64,000 nt of DNA from Linum tenue (Eukaryota > Streptophyta > Magnoliopsida > Malpighiales > Linaceae), in the NCBI GenBank assembly GCA_946122785.1, contig CAMGYJ010000002.1, forward strand, positions 41,938,495 through 42,002,494. The letters are read 5' to 3'. Under the pieces are notes generated by a model. That model searched no databases. It saw only the letters and a program-made list of their open reading frames with translations, and was not told the DNA's origin. Position 1 is the first letter of the stretch. Each line of letters starts with the position of its first letter. This document shows, in pieces, positions 53,531 to 64,000 of the stretch. Made by a program: the position numbers and the translations under genes.

Positions 53531-54126
53531 GCCTCAAACAGTATAAGAATGATCGATAAGAAAATTGATAATTGGTTTTAATCGATAATCGGATTGAGAA
53601 CGATGGTTAGTGGTTAAAAGTTAATCGGTAATTTCTTAGTGGTTTTGTTTTGGTTAGCTGTATATTTTAAGTGATTAATCGATAAAAATTTGATAACCGC
53701 CTTCTCGTATAACTATAAAATTTTGGCTTTGACTTAGGGAAAAAGTCTCAATATTCAAAACTAACCAAAGTCACAGTTTCAAATATCTATTGCAAACACG
53801 TAAATGGATGAAGACTTTCGATGATTTGTAATTTTATGTGTTGCAATTTGGATTTGGATTATGAATTAAAGATAATGTTATATTGTATTGATGTTATAAT
53901 TATTATTTTATGTAACAACGTAGAAATGTAGTTAATTATTGAATTATTTGCATGATTATAGTTTAATATTTAAAAGAAATCATACAAAATTTCAAAATAA
54001 CAAAAAAGTCACATGTAGAGTTTTTTTTTTTTTTTGAAATCATGTGGAGGTTGTTATTGGTTAGTGGTTAACCACCAAACTAGTCAATAAAACTTATTGA
54101 TTCGATTTTCAATATGTATTTTTTGC
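53531..54126. other. AT-rich spacer left of the large hAT
   Basis: Repeated 'gttagtggtta', 'atcgataa' and 'taatcg' phrases recur on the right of the hAT (59278-59300, 'gattaatcactaatcgcc'). The large hAT may thus have landed in an older hAT-like or other AT-rich repeat. No gene. Confidence 0.3.
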
Positions 54127-54544
54127 TAGGGATGTCATTTCGGTTGTCGGTTAGTGGCTAACCGGACGGTCTAACCAGCAGTTAACCGGAAACCGAAAAA
54201 CACTGGGCACGGTCGGTTCTCGGAGGCGCTCCATGGTTAGGCGGTTAGCCGAAAAACCGACGCCGGTTAACCGGCTAACCGACGCTAACCGACCGGCCTA
54301 AATGATGTCGTTTTTGCCTAACTAAAACACCCCATCCCCCAAATCCCCAACCCTAGCAACCCTTCGTGTTAGGCGTCGAGCGCGAGACAATCCGGTCACT
54401 TTCGTTGGTATTTCCCAATTGTATCTTCGACCTTTTCACCTGCAGACAACCTTCGTCGTACTTTTGGGCACGAACAGGTGAGAAGGGTAAAGTAGATTTG
54501 TGTTGATCGAACAGAGAGGGATTTTGCTGATTTTAGTTGTTGCT

Positions 54545-55240
54545 GTAAACACGTTGGTGGGTTTGAGCACAAATGCTACAGACTAGGGCCCAATGACTCC
54601 ACACGCACACAATAACTTCCTTATGCAACTTAAGGCCTTAATGAATGAATAAAATGGACACAAGGTTCTAAAGCAAACGTTTCCTTACCAAAGCTCAAAC
54701 GATGCGTTTTACTAACCTTGCCTTGCCCTGTCCTTCTTCTTTCTCCTTGCTCGATCAAATTACCCCTGCACTTTAAGAAGCGAACAGAGACACCAAGAAA
54801 AGAGCATAAACACTGAAATAGCAGAGAATAAATAAATGACACCACACGCAAATTTTTACGTGGTTTCCAACGTTGGGAGAAAGAGAATCCCAACATTGAC
54901 TAGTCCACGGTCTGAGAATCACGTTTTGTGATCTCAGACGATCCTCTATGAGTATGTTCGATTAAGCTCCGAGATTACAATACAACACTCAACCCGACCG
55001 ATTAGCTCCCCGCTCAATCGACACTATTCACATATCAGCTACCAACCGATACACCTTTGTTTCCCTAAAACCCAGACCCAGAAATCTCACTCAATTTCTG
55101 TGCTGACTTTTCACTCAAACCCTTGCTAATACCCTTAGCTCTCTTGTTTGAATTGCCTCGAAAAGTTTGCATATTCCTTTTAATCTCGAACTTATATACA
55201 CACTCCTCCTGGCAGTAGCCGTTGGAGCCTTCCTTCTTTA
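54545..55240 (-). repeat. Probable solo copia LTR inside the hAT
   Basis: Minus-strand landmarks are those of a TNT-type copia LTR: a TATA-like 'gtgtatataag' (55190-55200), 'ccgtggactagtc' (54899-54911) and 'cacgtaaaaatttgcg'. A 7-bp hairpin gttggga/tcccaac lies at 54873-54896. Edges and target duplication are not resolved, and no internal domain is present. Confidence 0.45.
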
Positions 55241-55821
55241 GTTCCCTTTGAATTTGCCACCTTCCATCTTTGAGCACCAACTTACCAAACCGGCAGAATT
55301 GCATCGCCGACGCCCAGCCTTCTTCTCAGCAGCGGCGGTGACTCCCCCCACAATCGCGCAGCCAGCCCACTCCGTCTCCCACACAGCACAGCGGCGGCGA
55401 CGACTCCGCCTCCCTCCAATCGCCCCGCCGCCTCCACACTCCCATATCTCCATCTCGGCCAAGTGGCCAACCCGTCGGCGACCTTTGGTGCACAATCGCC
55501 GTCGACTCCGCCTTCCTCCAATCCTCTTGCTCCCTCCCCTGAGATCATCTCCCCGCAAATCCTTCTCGCCGCCCGCCTCCAATCGTCGTGGCCGCCTCGC
55601 TCCAATCCCGCTGCCCCTCCACTCGCCGCGCCACCCGCCTTCACCCGCCGCGCTGCCCGTCGTTACAGCCAGCAACCCTCCTCCAGTCCTCCCATCACCG
55701 CCAGTCTTGCGTCAACATAATCCCTCCCGCCATCACAACCGCCACCTCGTTTCCCCCCAAAATTTATTGTTCACGAGGTCCTCCTGCAGTCTGCTCGGCT
55801 GCTCCTGGAATGAATAATATT
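55241..55821 (+). other. GC-rich, Pro/Arg-coding leader region of the hAT
   Basis: Open in several frames on both strands (55248-55817 plus; 55238-55675 minus), with repetitive phrases around 'cgccgactccgcctccctcc'. The long frames reflect biased composition (few A/T-rich stops). No domain is recognised. It may be the untranslated leader of the transposase gene. Confidence 0.35.
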
Positions 55822-56060
55822 ATGTAAGTTAATTAGAAATGTCAAATGATGATTTAGAGTGAATGATGATTTTATTTATGAATGAAGAATGATGATTTTG
55901 GTGAATGATGGTGATTTAGAATGAATGATGATGATTAATACTATGTAAGTTTATTAGAAATTTAGAATGATGATTTAGAGTGAATGATGATTGATTTATG
56001 AATGAAGAATGATGATTTTGGTGAATGATGATTATTTTGAATGAATGATGATGCTTTTGG
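55822..56060 (+). repeat. Two tandem copies of a 122-bp AT-rich unit
   Basis: Units starting 'atgtaagttaattagaaatg' (55822) and 'atgtaagtttattagaaatt' (55944) share nearly all of their length, including repeated 'gaatgatgat' phrases. They lie between the GC-rich leader and the first coding exon and could be intronic. Confidence 0.75.
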
Positions 56061-56176
56061 TGAATGCCATTCACGTGGAAATGGGATGTCATTATGCTTA
56101 TAAGTTATATAGGTTTAGTGATGATGAATGATGTTTTTGTTTTTCAATTTTTAATTTGTGTAACTGTTGATGTAGG

Positions 56177-58547
56177 GCGAGACTTCCGGCTCCACGTGGA
56201 GGACGTGGCGGATGAGGTGCACCTTCCGCTGAGACTGCTTATCGTGGTGGGAGACCTCCGGCTCCTCGAGGTCGTGGTGGTGCGGGTGCCTCAGCCCCTC
56301 ATGCTCAAAATCGGGGTCGTGGTGGACGTACAGGGAGTCGGCCTGTTCAGTCTGCTGAACCGTCGGTGTCGGCATCAATTGCATCGACTCCCGCCCATGC
56401 CGGTAGTGGAAGTACACCTGCTGCTGAGACTCCTTCAGTAGAAACGGTTAATCCGGCTTCAAATAAAGTTAAAGACGATCCCTTCAATCTAGAGAAATGG
56501 TTGGAGACAAAGGGTACAACTGATTGCTGGAAGGATTTTACGAAGGTGGCGGTGGATGAGTATCCGATGGGAGAGTGCAGGCATTGTTATACTAAAATCA
56601 AAGCACATCATCCAAGAACGACACTTCTGCAATGAATAACCATAGGAAATCATGTTTGGCTAAGGTTGCAGCATCCAGGGATCAGACTGTTCTGAACTTG
56701 CAGGCCGCAGATGGTAATCAAAGTCAAGTAAGTGCTTTATGGAAGTTTGATCTAGAAAAAGCTAGATATGCCTTAGCCGTGATGATTATTATGGATGAGT
56801 TGCCTTTTTGCTTTGTGGAAAGAGAAGGGTTTAAGCAGTTTATGCAAACGGTTAAGCCATTGTTTAAGATACCCGGAAGGAGAGGTATAAGAGATGATTG
56901 CTTTCATATATTCTTGGAGAAAAAATGAATTTGATAGAGTGTTTTTGAATCAAAGAGCAAAGGCAGAGTTTTAATCACCACAGATACATGGACATCTGAC
57001 AACAACAAAAATTACATGTGTGTGACTGCTCACTTTTTTGGAGTTGATTGAAAGTTGCAGAAGAAGGTTCTCTCATTTGTTCCCATCACAAGTCATACAG
57101 GAAATGATATTGCAGAGAAGCTTGCAGAAATTCTTGAAGAATGGAAGGTGAAGAATCTGTTCTGCATGACCGTGGACAATGCATCTACAAATGATATTGT
57201 GAGTGCTTGCATGAGAACAAAATTAATGGAGTGGGGTTGTGATTTGATGGATGAGAAGTTTCTGCAGTTTTGCTGTGTCGCACACATCATTAATCTGGTG
57301 GTGCAGGATGGATTGAAAGTAATCGGAGGAGCCGTGGATAGAGTTCGAGACTGTGTGAAGTGGGTGAGGTCATCACCAGTTAGGTTGAAAAGGTTCAAGA
57401 CTGCCATGCAATTTCTGGAGTTGGAGTCAACCAAATTGGTGTGTTTGGATGTACCGATCAGGTGGAACTCCACCTATATCATGTTAGAAGCAGCATAAAA
57501 GTTTGGTGGAGTGTTTACCACTTTGTATACAAGTATACATGATCATTCCTTCAGGGATTATGTTGACGCAAGAGGTGGTCTTCCAACTGAACAAGATTGG
57601 CAGCTGATTAGTAAGTTGATGAAGTATCTGAAAGTCTTTAATGACTTTACCCTCCTAGTCTCGAGTAAGTGGAATTTTTGCTCACTTTGTTTATTTTAAT
57701 TTGATCATTTGACAATTTTGGTTTGTTTAAGTCTAATTTCCTATATTCTATTCTCATTGTACATGAACTAAATATGTGACTACCCGTCTTTTCTTCAAGA
57801 AACTTGTTCCACTTTATGACATCATTGAGGAATTGAAGAATGATCCGCATGAAGAGCTCAAAAAGATGGCTGAAAAGGCTGAAAAAAGGTACAAAACTAT
57901 TGGTTTGAGACACCTGTCATGAATGAGGAGAATACAAAAGTGAATCATTTAATTTATATAGCATGTGTGCTTGATCCTAGAAGTAAACTTGATATGGTGT
58001 CTGAAGTGTTGGAATGATTTATGGACGTATAAAAGGAGGGGAAATTCAGAGTACTATTAAAAGGGAGATGCGTCAGATGTTTGAGATTTATAAAAGGAAG
58101 TATGGATCAGAGTCTGCATCTCAATCTACCACTGATGATAACATTGCTGATGGTGGTTCTAGTGAAGGTGTTGGTGATCGGATTAAGATATTGGAGGAGA
58201 GGCTTAGAAAGAGAAAAAGGGAAGCACTTCTACTGGAAACAGGAGGTAGCTCTGCTGAGCTACACATCTATTTGAAATGGCAAACTGATGGCATCAATGA
58301 AGAGAGTGATGATGCAAAGTTTGACCTATTGGATTGGTGGTCTCGACACTCTGGAATATATTCGATTGTTGCTGAGATGGCTAAGGATGTCCTAGTTGTT
58401 TCCATATCTTCTGTTGCCTCTTTGAGCGACCTAATGGTGGAGGCATTGATTTGTGCTGAGGATTGGATAAGGTATCATGGATCTAGGGAGATTGACGATA
58501 AGGAAGATGATAAAGAGAATTTGAATTTGGAAAGTAGTGGGTTCTGA
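56177..58547 (+). pseudogene. hAT transposase (BED finger, RICESLEEPER-like), inactivated
   Basis: An Arg/Gly-rich start (PAPRGGRGG, APRGRGGAGAS) leads to a BED-type zinc finger (CWKDFTKV, CRHCYTKIKAHH, then HRKSCLAK after a small frameshift at 56632). Typical plant hAT blocks follow: FDLEKARYALAVMIIMDELPF, TTDTWTSDNNKNYMCVTAHF, VDNASTNDIVSACM, CVAHIINLVVQDGLK, WVRSSPVRLKRFK and VPIRWNSTYIML. A possible intron (gtaagt at 57665 to cag/aag near 57800) precedes YIACVLDPRSKLD. The C-terminal dimerisation domain reads FDLLDWWSRHSGIYSIVAEMA and DVLVVSISSVAS, then jumps to MVEALICAEDWIR. The conserved block around F-S-x-x-G-R is deleted in frame (near 58418). Stops at 57049 (TGG-to-TGA) and 57496 (CAA-to-TAA). 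Confidence 0.85.
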
Positions 58548-58639
58548 AACTCTCTTATTGTTTAGTTTTTTGCCTTCTTTCCACTTAATTCAATGTATGA
58601 ATGTACTAACACTTTATTTTCCTTTTTTTTCTTACACAG

Positions 58640-58875
58640 TTAATGTCACTTTCCAAACTAGAATGGAAAGTGCAACGAATACTGGCAATGTTGGCAATGC
58701 AGATGCAAGCCTCAACATTCCAGTAGAGAATGAGCAGGAGGGTGAAGAAGAAGTACCGAAGGAAGAGTATGAGAAAGATGGATATGATGATTATGGTCAT
58801 GACTTGTTGCCCCAATTGAACGAACAGGGTTATGCAGATGTTGGTTCTTCTAAGGCTGGTGATAATGATAGATGA
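58640..58875 (+). pseudogene. Acidic last exon of the hAT transposase gene
   Basis: After a pyrimidine tract ending 'ttcttacacag' (58641), a likely splice acceptor, an open stretch of about 75 codons is strongly acidic (NEQEGEEEVPKEEYEKDG, then DDYGHDLLPQ) and stops at 58875. Similar acidic tails follow the dimerisation domain in some plant hAT transposases. The upstream exon would end near 58540. Confidence 0.4.
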
Positions 58876-59304
58876 TGAAGTGTTGTTGATTTGTTGTTAT
58901 CTAGAGGATTTATTGTGATTTGTGGAGCTTATGTTGTTGAATTAATGAATGTGAGACATTAAGTTGCTAATTTAGATGTATTTTCGATGCAAAAGGAATT
59001 GAAATGTAGGTTTGAAATTTTAATTTTAGGCGATTATAGTGTTTGTTCCCTTGTTGTCCGGTCGGTTAGGTGGCTCCAACCGAACCGGCCTTCAAATTTT
59101 GGTTGCCCCGGTTAAACCGCGTCGAAACCGAAAACCGGCCGGTCGATTTGCGGCTAACCGAGGCTGGAGGGGCGGTCAGTCGACGACAACAGCTGGTCGT
59201 GTCTCGGTTTAACCGAAAACCGAGATTTCAATTTTCGGTTAAACCGAAACCGACAGACTGCCAGCCCTATGTTTTGCTAAATGATTAATCACTAATCGCC
59301 AAAT

Positions 59305-59592
59305 TGTTATGAAACTAATGAAAATATAAACAACTACAAGAGAAGATTAGAGAGGGAAAGACACAAGAGAAGATAGGGGAAGAGTTCTTCTTATTCATTC
59401 TACACTTTTGATACAATGGTGTGCTATATTTATAGGCTCACTTTGGTAACCACTACATCCTTATATCAATGCATATGAATGAGAGATAATAATGTAGAAA
59501 TAGGGGTTACATGTAACTCCCAAGTGAGCATCTAATGTGGTAGGTCATTGGTCATCCATATATCAATATTTACATAATACTCCCCCTTGGAT
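59305..59592 (-). repeat. 3' LTR and polypurine tract of the decayed copia
   Basis: On the minus strand the LTR starts TGTAAATATTGATATATGG (59574) and ends ...TTTCATAACA (59305). It is preceded by the purine tract 'ccaagggggagtatta' (59575-59590). The + strand downstream has the phrase 'ctgcctcgttaaaaacctta', frequent next to this LTR type. Confidence 0.75.
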
Positions 59593-60117
59593 GACCACTA
59601 GATTACATTACGCTATCTCATACTGCCTCGTTAAAAACCTTACCAGGAAAACCCAGTGGGAAAAACCATGGTGAAGGAAAAAAGAGTGCAGTGCGTATAT
59701 GCTCCCCCTCATGACCACATCATTTCAAATCTTTGAGTCGTTGAACTCAAATTTCACAAACAACTTTTAGAAAGATTGTTGTCGGGAGTTAGTTAGTGAA
59801 CAATCTTCTAGATTGTCAATCTTATGCATGATCTTTAGATTTTCTTTATCCATGATCGTCAGGATCATTTCCTTTAGAAATAGTTCACAACCACAAGTCC
59901 TTTAGCTATGGTGAATCACAAAGTGTAACGAAATACATTCAGGAATTGCCCACTATAGTTTGTTTTGTTTCTCTATGAAACAGTTATATCACCATATGTA
60001 AGAGATAGCTCATCTCCGATCAACCAATATGAGGATCAAATGGTATATAGGATTTGGATATATAGTTCACCAAATCTCTCTTTGACAGTACCATAATAGA
60101 ACAATCGCATATATTGT

Positions 60118-60629
60118 TTATGAAGGTAACAAAGAATTTCCAACGTTCCATTGAGGGAAACATTGTATTTTGCTAATATTATAAACACCAAAATGATAGT
60201 TTATATGGCGTTTGGCTAGCAATGTGCATTGGTGCTTTGATGCATCAACATATGGTACTTCAGGACCTAGTAAATCAACATAAAGTACTTCAGGACCTAA
60301 TGTCTCACTTCTTTCTTGATGCCTAAATGGATCTTTGGTCACTTCTAGTGATCTTAGGATCCTAATGTTATTTGATGAACATAATTTGTTCATGCAAAAT
60401 TACTTTTTTTTTACTTTTTCAACATTACCTTCCTTTCCCATAAAAAGGATCTTAAATCCTTCAATTTAACGCATGTCTCTAAGCAATCAACTGCTTTAGG
60501 AAGCTCTTCAGGAGCTCCAATAATACTCATATCATCAACATAATATGAGATCGTCACAAAAAAAACTTGACTAAAATAAATTGAAGCAAGCAATTCTTTC
60601 ATATCACGAAAGATATCAACAAAACACAC
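60118..60629 (-). pseudogene. Copia RT and RNase H remnants
   Basis: The minus strand gives SYYVDDMSIIGAPEEL with the YVDD active site, then VKLKDLRSF where an intact element has a 'KDLGKTKF'-like block (60411-60629). In 60118-60393 follows LEVTKDPFRHQERSETLGPEV, with a small duplication of LGPEVxYVD, and LLAKRHINYHFGVYNISK. Frameshifts throughout. Confidence 0.7.
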
Positions 60630-62150
60630 ATCATAGAAACATATGAACTAGACAAAGCACACCCATAAAACACAACTCATACTTTAAAGTAAATCACAAC
60701 TCATAAACCAAGATTTTAAATTCCTTGAAACACATACAAACAACCCAACTATATATGCACAATGCAAATGCTCTAATGCACTCTATCCGGATTTAACCTT
60801 TTAAGGTCCATTCACCCTACTGTTGTAGGTGTTCACTTAGACGAGTATTTCACATTCGTCTATATTGTCTCAACCCACACAAGGGATTTTCTTAGTCTAT
60901 CAATATATGTTCTCGAGAACTTTACTTGTTTACTTCAGGTAAATTAATTCTTCGAGGAGTAACTAATCCTTCTGGGAGTTTCAAATATATATAACATCTT
61001 CAGAGAATTCAAACAAATAGGCTATCACAACAATTTTCAAACATTGATTTGAAAAAGTAGTTGCATCCAACACAGGGGAGTATAACTCCTCTTAAACAAT
61101 GATAGGTCTCTTCGAGAAACCAATTGCAAAACATTATGCGATATCTCTCACAATTTCATACTTTCCAATATCACAAAAATTTGTTTGTATCCCGCTAGTT
61201 TTGCCCTTTTTTAGGTGCAAGGACTTCTGGTCCTTAAACTTTATGCTCCTTGAGCAAGTTTCATGATTTCTTTCTATATTGGCCAATAGCATCATCATTT
61301 GCATGCATCAATAGAGTTTTACTTTTGATCCTCACTTGTATATATCATATTCAGTATTGAAGTATAACATTTTTCGTCGACAATGACTTCATTACGGTTC
61401 CAGTATTGTAGTCCAATATGTTTTGAGATCTCTTCGCTTTCACAGCTTTCAGAGACATGTGTTCTTCTGGAACAAAAATTATACTTAATTCTTGGTTACT
61501 CTTCTTGAGTTTTCATGTCCTCGAGTTGACCATTCTAATCACAACTCCTTTTTTTTTCTCGAGGATGTTTATCGTTGGAACCGATTGGTCTATCACGCTT
61601 CATGCGCTCTTTTAGACACATTTTTTTATATTAGAGTATCTAACAAGGATATCAAATTTAGTTGGAGCATTTACAGCTAGTATATGTGACTTGGTCACTT
61701 CGTATGGCCAGTAGAGGCAATTGATAGTTGGTAACGATAATTCATCTTATGAACTTCAGGTTCATGTTTCTTACTTTGAGGATCAAAACTAGATAACGAT
61801 AACTCATTCCAACTCATCTCTTTGTCTAGCTGTTTTTTTTCTCTCCCCCTTAATGTTGAAAAAGTGATTCATCAAAACAATAATTTCGCAAACAAATTTC
61901 CCATTTGGGATTCATACCCAACACAATTTCTCAATTTCCAACGAGAATCAACTTAAGATACTGTGGTGGAGCAATTGGGATGTATGCGGCACACCCTGAT
62001 ATTCTCATATGAGAAATATTAGGTTTTTTACCAAAATCATTTGTAAAAAGGGGGAAACTTATGATAACTTGTTGGTTAGATGCGAACCAATACTATCACT
62101 TGCCAGCTAGCATGTCCTCAACAAGAGACTGGAAGGCTCAGCTTGTTCTA

Positions 62151-62351
62151 TTAAGCAAAGTGATATTTGATTGGATAACCATCAAAATGTATCCATAGTG
62201 AGGCAACCAATCTCGCAAACATCGGGTTGCGATTATATAAAATACATGTGATCATCCATTTGATGCAAGAACCCATAAAATTCACAAATGATCCAAATGA
62301 CTGATGTATTGTTCTGCATACACGTCCATAAAATCTCAAGAGATTTGCCAA
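62151..62351 (-). pseudogene. Copia integrase core remnant
   Basis: The minus-strand frame reads GSFVNFMGSCIKWMITCIL, then NPMFARLVASLWIHFDGYPIK, which keeps the spacing of the copia integrase segment between the first and second catalytic Asp. The catalytic residues themselves are not readable here. Confidence 0.55.
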
Positions 62352-63472
62352 CTCTTATACAAGCGATGATCAATTGTTATATTCTCCTTGAGAACAAACA
62401 TGACATAATAACTCTTTTGGTTGAAGAGTTCTTTGAATTCTCATATGATGTTCTCATGAATTCTCAAAGAACTTTTTTTCGCATCAAGATCCGGGATGGT
62501 CTAACCGGATCAACCAATTATCAAGTTATCAAATCTTGTAAACTTCTGGTTTACACTTTTATGTGTACGGATTGTACTAATATACATGTAGTACATATTT
62601 GTGATGCAAATATTAGTTTCACTATTTTCTTGATAAGATATTCATTTTATTAATACCCTTTTAATTGGGTAATGCATCATCACTAGGTAGTTTGGTTCCT
62701 TCAGGCCACAAAATTAGCTCCTTTAAAGCTTTACCATATTTTGTACCATATTCCACCCTTCCGGGGACTTTTGATTTGATGCATTCTTAGTAAACACAAA
62801 TTCCTAGTGAATATCATCACAAATTGTTATCATGAGTACATAATTTAGTTACTTCAAGTAACCAAACATAAGCTTTCGGAAGCTTTTTCTTATTTATGTA
62901 CTCTACCATATAGTTTATATGGAATTTTTCTAGTACTCATACTTTATAAAAACATAATAAAAGTAATAAATGAGAATATTTCAAACTTAAGACAAAAATG
63001 ATGAATTTATCAAGTTAATTGTTCTAGATAAAGCTTATCAAATTAAATTATGTATGAAAAAATAACGTCACATAAAAATATAAAAAAAATAAGAATCATA
63101 ATACTACAATTGTGAAAAATAAATAAGATTTATTTGGAACAATACCATCACTAACTAGGTGATTTTAAATTTATATATGCATTTCATTATACATTATAAT
63201 TATAATGTACAACAGGTACATTATGTTATCATGACTTTGATAATGCAATTGTGGTGTCATCCTTATTTATAGTTCTCCTTTTACTCCTCTTTTCTCACTT
63301 CTGGTGAAAAGATCCAAACAATACATATACCATATATATATAATTATGTTATAGTTTCATCCACTTAAGGGAATAGATTGTTTCATTCACTTCTGGGAAT
63401 GAAAATGTCTCAAGTGCAATATCATTTTCATCTTTAATGGAGAATATACCAACTTATAATACAAAAATATGC

Positions 63473-63712
63473 TCAATAATATTGATATTGCATCAGCATA
63501 TTTGAATTTACTCTTCCCTTTGATTCTTGGTAGAATAAAGTTTTTTTTTTAGTACAACGGGTACGAGACAAACACACTTTTCCATTACAATGGTAACATA
63601 CAGAACCAATATTCTTATTACCATGTAATTTTATTTCTTTGCCCTTGAATTCTTCAATTTCCACTTCTGGGGAATATATGGGCTCTTGGAACTTGCATTT
63701 TCTACATATCAA
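63473..63712 (-). pseudogene. Copia Gag zinc-knuckle region remnant
   Basis: The minus strand reads SVCYHCNGKVCLSRTRCTKK, a damaged CCHC knuckle (the His is replaced), followed by LFYQESKGR, resembling the 'LYQASIKGK'-type sequence after the knuckle in this copia group. Positions 63713-64000 hold nothing recognisable. Confidence 0.55.
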
Positions 63713-64000
63713 TATGGGATTGATAAGAACAGGATAACACGGAGAATTGAAAAATTAACTCATCACTTATATTACTTTTCTTGTTATTGTTACTACATGA
63801 GCAAATTTTAATTTGCGATAATGTCAAAACACCAATTTAATTTTAAGGAATCGATGTATGTATTGTAAAACACATAATAATATAAATCAAATTACACAAC
63901 CCAAAATTTTAATCCAAATAGATGTACGTGATAAAATATCAATGGATGGTTTACTATGAGAAAAGAGTAGCATCCATCTTAATGTATTGGAATGAGATAA

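Larger units (their letters stand above)
54127..59269 (+). mobile_element. Large hAT DNA transposon with broken transposase (5,143 bp)
   Basis: The left end is TAGGGATGTCATTTCGGT and the complement of the right end is TAGGGCTGGCAGTCTGTCGGT. Both arms are rich in 'ggttaaccgg' motifs. The 8-bp duplication is ttttttgc (54119-54126) and tgttttgc (59270-59277), one mismatch. A BED zinc finger, central transposase blocks and a C-terminal dimerisation region lie at 56177-58547 on the + strand. An LTR-like block occupies about 54545-55240. Confidence 0.88.
59305..64000 (-). mobile_element. Decayed Ty1/copia retrotransposon, extends past the window
   Basis: A left LTR (59305-59574), a polypurine tract and scattered minus-strand pieces of RNase H/RT, integrase and Gag appear in the right order going right: 60118-60629, 62151-62351, 63473-63712. 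The second LTR would be beyond 64000. The many frameshifts make it older than copia-1 to -3. Between the named pieces nothing else could be read. Confidence 0.75.

Noticed and set aside
54630..54896. 88-codon minus-strand frame inside the hAT
   Set aside because: It lies within the LTR-like block 54545-55240 and shows no domain.
55238..55817. Pro/Arg-rich frames of 120-189 codons on both strands
   Set aside because: Low-complexity GC-rich sequence open in several frames at once, with no recognised motif.
60630..62150. Expected remaining RT/integrase sequence of the decayed copia
   Set aside because: No stretch could be read with enough confidence to name a domain. Left unannotated except as part of the element.

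Overview
This is a repeat-choked stretch of a flowering-plant nuclear genome, probably a eudicot. The evidence is the element mix (Athila-type Gypsy, several Ty1/copia lineages, L1-type LINEs, a tRNA-derived SINE, hAT, CACTA and PIF/Harbinger-like DNA transposons) and a broken fragment that looks like the N-terminus of a BEL1-like homeodomain protein. I cannot name the species. Most of the 64 kb is nested mobile elements. The only sequences that look like living host genes are two diverged copies of one short gene (CDS 10851-11096 and 47192-47410).

Layout. 1-415: 3' tail of a LINE. 782-1341 (-): BEL1-like pseudogene fragment. 1740-2455: short non-autonomous hAT. 4013-5100: a diverged copy of the short-gene 3' flank, then a degenerate copia remnant. 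5252-10487: copia-1, full length but dead. 10612-11170: short gene copy 1. 12669-30830: Athila-1, truncated at its 3' end and split at 17908/29961 by Athila-2 (17909-29955), whose 3' LTR in turn holds a CACTA element (27146-28729). 30849-45404 (-): a Gypsy-derived element keeping only a protease-like reading frame, invaded by copia-2 (31774-36968), by a composite copia-3 (37460-42833, the only intact gag-pol frame here) and by a Harbinger-like element (44022-45338). 46976-47485: short gene copy 2. 48240-51130: LINE remnants. 52160-53530 (-): Gypsy LTR related to that of Athila-1. 54127-59269: 5.1 kb hAT with a broken transposase, carrying an internal LTR-like block. 59305-64000 (-): heavily decayed copia.

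Boundaries of the main elements rest on target-site duplications read directly: 5 bp for the LTR elements (accct, gatgc, gtaag, ccatc, cttgc), 3 bp for CACTA (aag) and Harbinger (taa), and 8 bp with one mismatch for both hATs. They fix the nesting order.

The most unusual structure is copia-3. Its distal end is not a normal LTR but a truncated LTR joined to an inverted piece of its own gag and then to a head-to-tail run of about two and a quarter SINEs, yet the whole composite is bounded by TG...CA and a 5-bp duplication. This fits integration of a chimeric cDNA made by template switching. The second item is the duplicated short gene: 81 and 72 residues, all indels in multiples of three, three conserved [V/I]KQE motifs matching the SUMO-acceptor consensus, and a 28-bp block identical upstream of both copies. 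Across the dead elements nearly all in-frame stops are of the kind made by C-to-T (or G-to-A) change, as expected of methylated, silenced DNA. No sequence search or alignment program was run; lineage names come from recognised motifs.
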